A DNA stretch of 64,000 nt from Pelodera strongyloides. Taxonomy: Eukaryota; Nematoda; Chromadorea; Rhabditida; Rhabditidae. This document shows positions 54,768-64,000 of this stretch, piece by piece. The position numbers were made by a program, and so were the translations under genes. The stretch is taken from contig JAANDG010000011.1 in NCBI GenBank assembly GCA_036852015.1, positions 611,501-675,500 of the forward strand. Reading direction: 5' to 3'. The notes under the pieces were generated by a model that ran no database searches, had not been told where the DNA came from, and was given only the letters and a program-made list of their open reading frames with translations. Each line of letters opens with the position of its first letter. The first letter of the stretch is position 1.

Positions 54768-57700
54768 ATGGATGCGCCAAGGAGCTGGGCTTCTACCGCC
54801 CGTCTCTTCGCGCTTGGGTGTATTCTTACCGCGGTGACAAACTTCCCCGCTGCATTCACCCATACTTCACTAAACACGGCAGTTCACCGAATGACCGATT
54901 ACCTCAATGAATCTTATACGACACGAGGGTTGGATCTAGTGGAAGATGATGTGGGTTTAAAGCGGTATAGCAGCAAGTTCTTCAAACGGATTTTGAATTA
55001 CTGCATTCCGCACCTTGTGCAAATAAGTATGGTTAGGACATCGAGCTCATTTATTGCATAAATATATAGGAATGCAGTTACTCGTCATACGTTTCAAAAA
55101 GCGGCCGTCTTACTGCTTACGTTTTACTTCTTATTGTTAGGCTAGGCTTAGGCATAATGATACGTTTCACCAACAATGTAAAGTGACTAGCAACCAAAAA
55201 GTTGAGTTCTTCTTATCCTTCTGTGTCCCTCCATAGCATAAAATACACACACGCTATAAGCACACGTAAAGAACAAGTGAAGTACCAATAGTTAAATTAT
55301 TGGTTTTATTTGTTTTACATCATGTGTATTTTAGATCGATCTAATTCGCTCGTTCATCAACAGTGTTTGGTACGCGGGGCAGGTGGCTGGTGCCTTAGCA
55401 AGCCCACTTATTTGCGACAACTACGGGCGAAAGGGTATTTTGTGCATTATAATTAATAAATATAAATATAAGATTATGTGACCGTGGTTTATGTGATAAA
55501 GAAATTATTACATGGACGCCTTTTTTCGGGAGCTTAGTTATGTATGGTTGTTTTTTATCGCAACTTCCATGAAAAACGAATTCAATAATCAATAATCATT
55601 TAATTTAGTTGATCTATCTTTCAGTTGCCTACCAAATTTCCGTAGCGATGATGGGCTTGGCGTATGCTGTCCAAACGCTTGCCACCTATACCGACTACCC
55701 TGAGGTAGGATTTTGTGCTTACCTAATGCTTGCTAAACAGACTTTCTTAGCTTTCGTTGAAATTTTTAACTAACCTTCGTCCTTTCGTGCGATCCCATGA
55801 GGGATCACCGCGTGCTTTTGAAAATACCGATAATTATAGTGCCCCGTTTTCGCTCGCAATAAGTTTGCGAACACTCCAAGACATTTGATGTCAATAAAGA
55901 ATCTGCCCGTATTTTATTTTCGCTAAGAAACGTGCGGTTTTATGTTCTGCGCCTTTTACCCCTTTTGTTTCTTTTATACATTTATACCGGTTACTTTGCA
56001 GGTTCTTATTATCGGTCGAATTGTCACCTCTGTATTTTCTCCGCTCAGTGACGCTGCGCTCATTCTCTACCTTCAGGTATAGTGACGGAAGTTTTACGTC
56101 ATCCACACCGTGGTGTAGTTGTTCGCGTTGTTGCTTACCGCGAACGTCACGGGTTTGATTCCCCTGCGAGACTGTTTGCACCGACCGGGTAGTGGGCACG
56201 CTACCGCATAACTTCGATAGGGGTTTACTTCGGGTGCCCTGGATAGTTATGTCTTCAGTCTTTTACAGGGAATATATGCACCTAATTTTTGAAGGTAGCT
56301 ACGTGTATGCTTCCCATTCAGGATACAGCGCTGATTTTTGTTCTTTTCAAGTAAGAAGATAGTTAATTAATGAGGCCTCATAATTAAAAGTCATAATCGG
56401 AATATTTCCAAATGATCCTTTTAGCACTTTTAGGAAGTCTCCCCGACGTCGATCCGTGGCACGATGTCGTCCCTTTACTCCACCGGATACTGTCTGATGG
56501 CCCTCATTGGTATGGTATGCGGCCACGACGAACTTTTTGGGTGGGCTATTGAAAATTGCATTCTTTGTCGGTATACAGTATTACGGACTTACAGAAGACA
56601 CAGTATTTACAGTGGCTACACCATACCACAGTATTTTTGGTAGAGCCTCCATACTTTTTTGTTTCTCATTTTAAAGGGTCAGGCCCACCGATATAAACCA
56701 ATATTTTTTATTTGTTCATAATTCATAAAAAGAGTATTTATTATAATATATACAGACTAAATATTATTCAGTTTTACCACGGGGAAGTTTTTCCGGTGAG
56801 CTTTCCTTACGGAAGGTATCGTAGTGTCGTCTTTGTTTAAAGGTGTATGCATCGGGAAATGCCTCGTTGTCTGCACTCTCATGTGCATATCATATGTGTC
56901 TTCTTACGCTGGTGCCTCTTCATACAGCATACTCTCTCGTGTTTCGTCGCAGGACTAATATGAGCAAGCCATTACGGTACTATGGAGATGTTTTAACTTC
57001 CTTAAAAATGTTTTAACTTTCTTTCACCCAAGGCTTGTCTACGGTACCTTCCGTAAGGAAACCTCACCGAAAAAACTTCCCCATGGTTAAACTTAATACT
57101 ATTTAGTTTGTATATATTATAATAATTACCCTTTTTATGAATTATGAACAAGTAATAAATATAGGTTTATATCGGTGGGCCTGTCCCTTTAAGTAATATA
57201 GGTACGTTATGCACCGATTGACTTTTCTTTATTCAACCATCAGATGAAAGAAAAAAAATTAGTGTAAAAATTGGAGATCGCTAACTTAATTTAAAGGGAA
57301 TATGTAACCCCTTTTTGAAGTTTAGCTGTATTGATAGAATGTGTGTTGCCCAATAAGGGAAAACGACAAAAGTTGTCTAAAGTTTGATTTGCGCATTTTG
57401 AATGCTTACATATCCGCTTTAACTTCAGAAACGTATTTCAGCCATGATTTGACTCTTCTACTGGCGATTCCTGCCCTCACAGCCATTCCTTCGCTAATCT
57501 TCACGTTTATAATGCCAGAAACACCGAAATTTTTGTGGCTTTCAAGGTTCGCTATTTTGTGTACAGCAATCCGACATACAGTACATAAATAATTTTACCT
57601 TATAGTAATCCGATCCCACAGTAATTTCTGTCATTGCTGTCAAAGTGTCATTGACTCATTGACAATGGTATGCAATACGTATTTTGAACAGCTGTATTCT

Positions 57701-60462
57701 TATGAAGTATATGCAAATTGTCTTACGTCATATGACAAAGAGGCGTACAGAGATTTGCATTTAATACTTGTAAATGAAATTCTCTCGCATGCTTTTCGTA
57801 TGTCAATGTTACAGTGATACAAGGTACAGTATGTTAAGGTTTCGGTACTATACGGTGGCATACATTACAGACAGGACAAGGCTGGCGCTTTGCGTTCTCT
57901 CCAATTCTACCAAGGCCACGGTACAGATCATCTGAATTCGCTTTGTGTAATGCAAAAGGAAAGTGAAGCGGAGGAAGAGGACGATAGTGGGAAGGCGTCG
58001 TGTTCGGTAAGAGATTTGCTAATGTTTCACTTGATTTTTAGTTACCGGAAGGCAAGTAAATTGTATTGGGTATGGTAATCAAGTAACTAATCGTAATTAG
58101 GTAAGTACCTAGCCCGTAAAATCTAGAGATTACGGTAGTAATGAATTTTAAATAAATTACCATAGCATTTCCTAGCTGTGAATTCATCAGTATACAACTA
58201 CAGACGAGCAACAGGTCACAAAAAGGCCCTCATAACAATACGTAACAATAAGACAACAAATAAATACAACATAAATACAAAGTATTTCAGGCAATTTTCC
58301 GCTCTCCATCCTTGCTTCGTGCTTTCCTGCTATCTGTTGCCGTGTTGGTAATCACACTGCCATTTTATCCAATTCTACAAAGCAGTACCTACTTCTTCGT
58401 CGCTATAAATATTGAAAGGTGAGTTATCTTTATCCTATTAGACTAGGTATGCTTGTCGGTAATTGAGGAACCTAAAAATGATTTTATATGAGGCTAATGT
58501 TCCTTCACATCTCATTATATAAACTTTATTTCTAGTAAACTAGAGTGCTTGGATTTCAAATAATGCTACAAAACTATGTGCACAGAAAGAACGAGCAATG
58601 ACACAAAATTTGCATATAACACTTGGAAATGCAGTTGTCCAGCACATGTTTCAAAACCACGTGCCATCCCGCTTTGAAACATTCGGAAGACCACTTTCCC
58701 CGACTTCGTCTAGGTCCTTTGCACAAACGTCGTCTTCGCTCCTGATGGCCGTTCTCACAGTGGCGTGTATGATTTCCACGTCGGTCGTCGACCGTCTACC
58801 GCGGCGGAGTATGCTAATTTACGCAGGTGGGCGTTCTTTGCTGGCTCTACAAAATCGCGAGTCTTATTATTTTTAAAATTAGAAATATTAAAAGATATAT
58901 CCATCTATCACATAGTAATGGGATTAATTAGTAAAAAAGCTGAAACTAATGCCTAAATCAAGGAAAATCGACCCTTTTACTTTTAAAGCATATGAAATTA
59001 TCTCGAGTTGGTGGTAGCCAACGAAAAATCCTACACTACCCATATTACCATGCTACGTCACTTTGGACATGTTAATTTATTCAGGAACCTCGTGCCTGAT
59101 CACTCTCTGCTCATTTGTGATCTCTTCTCAACTAAACTACCCGATGGTGGCAATGAGCAGCATATTCGGATTCATATTTGCATATGGGTAAGCTAAAGTA
59201 CTGTACCAACCATAGAACGAAGTTCACACACGGATACGATAATTTAATTGTTGATCTAATCGATAAATAAGTCTGACATTCTGGCATTATGAATATGAAT
59301 ATGAGTACGGAACTAAGAGGACCCCAATTTGTGACTGCGAGCGAGTAAGTTAATAGTTAATAGTTTAATAGTTAATAGTTAATACCGTTTTCTCCTTTAA
59401 CTTTTATTATATAAAGAAGAAGATTTTGTTTGTGATTTTGTGTGAACGTGACGAAACCCATCCATGAAGATTTGCTCGCTATAATGGAACACATCCCGAT
59501 GGTAATATACAAATGTTGAATATTATTCATATGTTTCTTTCAGTGTGGGCATTGGCCCTGTGGTTTGGTCGATTCCTGCTGAGCTTGTGCCTCTCTCACA
59601 TAGGTAAACAACAATTGAATACTGTAATCAGAATTGATTGAGTTCCGTATCATGATTATTATCAGTTTAATTGAATAAACCTAGGATAACTCATTTTTCA
59701 ATGGGCCTGACCCATTCGTGTTATACGGACAAGGCCATAAGTTGGAAAAGTTTTTTTTTTTTGGAAAATTTGGAAACTTGGAAAAGGAAAAGAAAAAAAT
59801 TGGAAAACATAAACCATTTTACTGGACCTGTTCTATCCATGTTTTCAGATCCGTTATGTTCTGCGTGTGCTACGCCGTGCACAGTGTGCTCGTTGTCTTC
59901 ACCAACTTTTTGACGATTCCTCTATTTGACGTTAGTTTTTGTAAGATTCGTTTTTTTTTTGTTTCTGCCACTAATCATCGGTCCGGACCGAGCTATGATT
60001 TCAAGCGATCAACTCATCAAACTCGACGCTAATACAGTAGTGTACAACCACGGCGTGACCAAATAAAGATGAAAACTTTTAAAAAATTGTCATTTCAGAG
60101 TGAAATCGCCGGAGTACCAATGGGAAGTTTGGCCTTCATCCCGCTCTATATTTTTCCTGGAACGATTGCTCTAGTCTATGTGGCGCTGAATATACCTGAA
60201 ACAAACGTGAGTTACTTCTAGACTACGGTAGTCGCTTTGTCATTTTTACTGCCTTTTGCTCGGCTACGGTATGGCTCGTCGCTTTCGAAAACAACTCATG
60301 GAGCAGCCTTGAGGCAAGTCATCACATTTTCTTTGTTTAACACATTCGTATATTCTCTAAAAGATAAAAGAACAAATTCAGGGTCGCGAAACGCACGACA
60401 TTATCGCGGAGCTGCGCGGAGGACGGAAAAAAACTCATGATATTGAAGACACGCGGTTGTAG
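54768..60462 (+). CDS. SLC2/GLUT-like sugar transporter (major facilitator superfamily)
   Basis: Predicted 486-residue, 12-helix membrane transporter for hexose or a related small solute; substrate cannot be read from sequence. Exons: 54768-54950, 55335-55434, 55625-55704, 56002-56076, 56434-56540, 57442-57546, 57871-58006, 58291-58418, 58714-58826, 59085-59187, 59544-59603, 59849-59930, 60099-60206, 60382-60462. All junctions keep phase. Landmarks: GQVAGALASPLICDNYGRK (helix 2-3 loop), GRIVTSVFSP (helix 4), PETPKFLWLSR (helix 6 end, usual PESPR), an acidic central loop (EAEEEDDSGK), VVDRLPRRS (helix 8-9 loop, usual DRxGRR), GPVVWSIPAELVP (helix 10, usual GPxPW) and IPETNGRE (usual PETKG). 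The QQLSGIN signature of helix 7 is replaced by LQSSTYFF, so it is a diverged member, perhaps not a glucose carrier. Intron 1 starts with a MITE five bases into the donor. Confidence 0.9.
54961..55118. mobile_element. MITE at the first donor of the transporter gene
   Basis: Begins AGCGGTATAGCAGC with TTAA at 54957-54960. The donor is GTGGG and TTTAAAG starts at intron position 6. The right end AAAGCGGCCGTCTTACTGCTTA is slightly decayed. Confidence 0.8.
56108..56190 (+). repeat. tRNA-derived SINE-like sequence
   Basis: GTGGTGTAGTTGTTCGCG fits a tRNA A box and D arm, and GGGTTTGATTCCCC a B box. The tail TTTGCACCGACCGGGTAGT resembles that at 22550-22575. In transporter intron 4. Confidence 0.55.
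56675..57188. mobile_element. MITE family D, copy 2 (514 bp)
   Basis: Ends AGGGTCAGGCCCACCGATAT and ATATCGGTGGGCCTGTCCCT, flanked by TTAA at 56671-56674 and 57189-57192. It shares the terminal ~110 bases with 15858-16246 but has a different middle. In transporter intron 5. Confidence 0.92.
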
Positions 60463-63376
60463 TGAATCAACTCTACTTTTGAGCTCCCGTGGTTAATGGT
60501 TACCCGGTTCACCAATCCTTGGGTATAAACCCTCCCTACCATCAGCTTTCCTGTGTACGGTATTACCCTTTCTATCTACGTCTACGGTACAACGATCACC
60601 ATCATAGATTTTACTATTCTAAAAAAGAACCCTCGGGAAGTAGATTCACTTTTAGTTAGGGTAGTGTCGGTATCTGATTACGGTTAGGTTACTGTGATCG
60701 TACACCTACCACCATGTACTGTATACAGAGGCAAATGAATTCCTTTATTTTACAGGTATATAACCAAAAAGTATAAGCCACTACACCTTATTTTTAGATT
60801 CTTACATATGATATGATGATTATCTGTGATATAAGCGGCCCTAACACCGTTTTTTAGACCACTTAGTTTTCATGTTGTCCTTGTGAAATATTAGAATTTA
60901 CTTTTTATTTTTATTATGTGCCTTTACTCGACAAGCTGTAACACAGCAACAGCAAAGTACATTTTCTATTTAGGATTATTTATTTTTGATTTTTAACTAA
61001 CAACGTCAAATATATTGACCGCTTTTTTATTGAAGGGGCTAGTCCCACCTTATAACACGGGTTTATATTAAGCCAATATGTATGTATTTGTATTATGTTT
61101 TACGCTTCGCAAGAAATTACTCATAATTTATAGGAACATAATTTTCTATTTTTCGACTATTATGTTACTTACTAGGATTTTTCCCTTCTGATTACTGTCT
61201 ATATGAGAAAACATGTGTATATACATACGTTTCAATACTAACATAAATAGTAGCAAATGAGAAGTACAGTGCTGTCTTTACCGTCTTATTGATATTGTTA
61301 GCAGTTTACACACTAACTACTGTGATAATTGATGACGACTTCATAAATTGTGAATGAATTTACATATTTATTAAAGCAGTATAACGGCCACTTTTTTAAA
61401 GTAGGATAGAACTGCATTATTATGTATTTATGCTAAGCGAGCTGGATTTTTTTTGCTCTATCCATATGATACATGGGAATGCATTTATCCAAAACCGTTT
61501 CAAAAAGCGGTTGTTATACTGCGGTAGTTTACAGGTTGTTCTACTGCAGTAGTTTACAAGCGGTAGTTTAGAGTGTCCCGCAGAGTCTACTTGTATACAT
61601 TTTCTTCGGACTGCGATACACGATGAGAGTAAGTGCACGTGCAAGCGGCGAGAAAACGGTCCTGCAATCCAATTCTGTGCCGCTTGCGCGCCAAGTTCCT
61701 AAGCGGGGATCCCCTCCCCATGGTTAGAGTTGTGCACATCTCCCACCGTTGTGCATATTGTTGCTTACATTTCGCTCAACAAGTGCCTTGCATTTTATTA
61801 TATTTCATGCGTTGTTTGTATTTTTATTATGTAGTATGTGTGCTAATGCCACTCTTTCGCATTTCTGTCACTCGGTGGCACTTTCACAAAACACGAGATG
61901 AAAAAAATAAAACTTTATTATTATTGCTTCATTAATCCCTAAAAAGCATATTTGCAATGAAAGAGTGAATGGCTAACTAAATAAACCCGTGAAGTGGGTT
62001 CGAACGTAATCAAACAAAACTTGTAACGTACTTCGTATACACGGAAACACTGAGAAACTATCTAATTCAAAACATTCTGACAATAATACTGTATGCGGGA
62101 TACAGCATACAATATGTAGATTCAACAATGCATTAGAATATTTTTCCAAATGTTCCCGAATACGAAATTTAAATTATAATAAAACTCAAATGGTATATCA
62201 ATGCAAACAGAATACATGGTTCAACTCAGCTAGAAGGCTCAAACAAATTATCACTCCTACCTACATACCATACCTGGTTCAAAAGCTACAGTAAAGTTAC
62301 ATCAATTTTGGAAATACTAAATCGTAAAAAGAAAATTATTCAAATAAACTATTTCTCTCAGCTCTAGTAAAATTAACGCGTTGCGTTCAACGTTCAACTT
62401 GCTACCATCGATTTCAAAAAAAAATAAAATAAAACTCCCGGTAAAAAATCAATATTCTTAAAAGCAGATATGCAAAATATACTCAAGTGAAACAGACTGG
62501 AATTATGTAAAACACTCGGATATGAAAATTCAAAAACTTACAAAACTAGAAAAATGCTACATATCACTTTAACTTTCGCAAAAAAGATCATTGCGGTTAA
62601 AAAATAATCAAACAAAACAAAAATTATAAGCAGGTTCAACATGAATGAAACACTCTCATAAAGTTTCAATGTTGGATGTTTTCTACAAAACCTTTAAGCA
62701 CAAACTGTATCCAAAAGTATCAGGCTCAAAAATCCGAAAATATCTTAATTCCTGGTAAAAATTCAGCATTTACGCGCACATGATAACAAAAACTACAAAA
62801 ATTAGTAAAGAAAACACAAATATAATTTCTGTACAACCCGGCTGGTGAACCGTAAGGATGGGAACGAATAAACGACTTTGATCAATCGATATTCAAATAA
62901 TCAATATTTGACTTTTTTAATCAATTCTATATGTATAATCGATTGATCAGATCTGCAACAGGGCATGAATCCCGCTCGTAACCGAAGACAGTCTGCATTG
63001 TCAGTCCAGTGCCTTCGAATCTTGATCACGTATAGACGAAACATTTAAAGCCAAATACTGGCCGGTTTTTGAAACGCACCGTGGACAACTAAATTCTCAC
63101 GTATTTATGCTAAGCTGCACGAATTTAGCTCGATTGCTTATTCTAATTCTAATTTATGTTCATTTGTATAAGCTACAATACTGGTGTACTCGATCTGTTT
63201 CAAAAACCGACCGGTACTTCGCTTTACCGGCTTAACTTTAGACTTTAGACATGAAAAGTGCCAATTGTCAAACTGTCAATCCGCAGACGGTTCGTTCGTG
63301 ATTACGCTCCGCATTATGCCCAACGCCCGTAGAATGTTACTCTTGATAACGCATCAATCGATATCAAACAAATCCG
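60463..63376. other. Intergenic region between the transporter and the minus-strand gene
   Basis: About 2.9 kb of AT-rich sequence. It holds a MITE of the A/B group (about 61375-61525, left TTAA 61371-61374), a family A MITE (63049-63224) and the 3' flanks of the two convergent genes. No gene is supported. Confidence 0.7.
63049..63224. mobile_element. MITE family A, full form
   Basis: Left AGCCAAATACTGGCCGG with TTAA at 63045-63048, right ACCGACCGGTACTTCGCT. The right TTAA has mutated to TTAC. It lies about 150 bases past the stop of the minus-strand gene. Confidence 0.88.
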
Positions 63377-63786
63377 CTACTCGTTGTATCCAATCACGGC
63401 AATAACCACCAACAACGAGAGCATCAACAGCGGCGTGCTCGACGAGGCTTGGTACCGAGCTGAAAACAGAATATTTAACATGATTAAAACTTTCTTCCTC
63501 CAAAAATCACGCTTCTCAAGTTACAGTACCCTACTCTCGCTGTCTCTCCTTCTCCCCTCTCCTCTTCCCACACCAACTCTAGTTTCCCAAAAACCCTCTA
63601 CCAACCTGGATCCTCTTGGATGATAAACGTGCCATCGTATCCCTCGTCCAGTTGATTATCCTCATGTTCTGTGTGTGTTCTATGATGCTTCGGTGAAGCC
63701 ACCAAGGAGATCTCCTCGCTTTCATCATCCGCAGCAACACTATTGCTTTCATCGCGATCACCTCCGGTCACTGGATTGACTCCGTT
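63377..63786 (-). CDS. C-terminal part of an acidic tail-anchored protein, gene runs off the right edge
   Basis: Two minus-strand exons join in phase: 63606-63786 (after acceptor CTTTCAG, donor GTTGGT) and 63377-63459 (after TTTTCAG), ending in TAG. The first encodes an acidic, Ser/His-containing segment (NGVNPVTGGDRDESNS, then DEGYDGTFIIQEDP). The second ends with STPLLMLSLLVVIAVIGYNE, one hydrophobic span close to the C-terminus. This arrangement fits a tail-anchored or type I membrane protein with almost no residues past the membrane. The 5' exons lie beyond 64000 or are too short to see in 63787-64000. I do not recognise the family. Confidence 0.72.
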
Positions 63787-64000
63787 CTGAAAGCAGGTTA
63801 TAGATATGCAAGGGTCTAAGCACAACACCTTACGTCTTACCTTACTTCAACTCAGCACTACCTCACTTTACTTTGCCTTACCATCCTACCTTACATTACC
63901 TTCCTTATATAGCGCAAGACTCAGACTAAAGAGACTACTGCTACCGATAACACCGAATTCTCAACTTCTCATGTAAAACAACACTTTATGTACTGAGCAA
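63787..64000 (-). other. Intron or upstream region of the tail-anchored protein gene
   Basis: The base next to 63786 on the minus strand is a splice acceptor, so this is intron unless the exon continues elsewhere. It contains degenerate short repeats of the type CTTAC/TTACC between about 63826 and 63905. No exon is evident. Confidence 0.5.

Noticed and set aside
61633..61935. 100-codon frame right of the transporter gene
   Set aside because: No domain, no flanking splice signals that would tie it to either gene, and composition like the intergenic AT-rich DNA.

Overview
This window is nuclear DNA from a nematode. It is AT-rich and its genes are split into many short exons. Donors are GT-type, and most acceptors end in TTTTCAG or TTTCAG, as nematode introns do. 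TTAGGC, the nematode telomere unit, recurs inside the sequence, with seven full copies at 51421-51466. No species is named because nothing here is diagnostic below the phylum.

Five protein genes can be supported. (1) At 303-9453 (+) lies a gene for an acidic, Thr/Glu/Asp-rich protein of unknown function with a hydrophobic N-terminus and three 18-residue repeats. Its 6.1-kb second intron is full of repeats. (2) At 13548-42275 (+) lies a complete 35-exon TRPA-family channel gene (trpa-1 orthologue). Every exon junction keeps phase, giving about 1169 residues, and one intron is 10.7 kb. (3) At 44504-50124 (+) lies a type-B carboxylesterase-like gene. Its oxyanion-hole His is Gln and its nucleophile Ser is Gly, so it is probably not a working hydrolase. 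(4) At 54768-60462 (+) lies a 14-exon, 486-residue SLC2/GLUT-like sugar transporter of the major facilitator superfamily. (5) At 63377-63786 (-) are the last two exons of a gene entering from the right edge. It encodes an acidic protein ending in a C-terminal membrane anchor. The genes are adjacent but have no obvious joint function.

The spaces between exons hold a dense collection of small palindromic elements (MITEs). At least seven families share ends that read TTAA followed by AGCG or AGGG, consistent with TTAA target duplications. Many sit in introns with an end a few bases from a splice site: four donors have TTTAAAG starting at intron position 6, and one TRPA acceptor lies in the duplicated TTAA itself. 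There is also a separate 861-bp element with perfect 70-bp inverted ends and an 8-bp target duplication, several tRNA-derived SINE-like pieces, direct repeats of several kinds, and long GA/CT tracts, mostly in TRPA introns.

Intergenic stretches (1-302, 9454-13547, 42276-44503, 50125-54767, 60463-63376) hold repeats and no further gene I can support. No CRISPR array, rRNA or convincing functional tRNA was seen.
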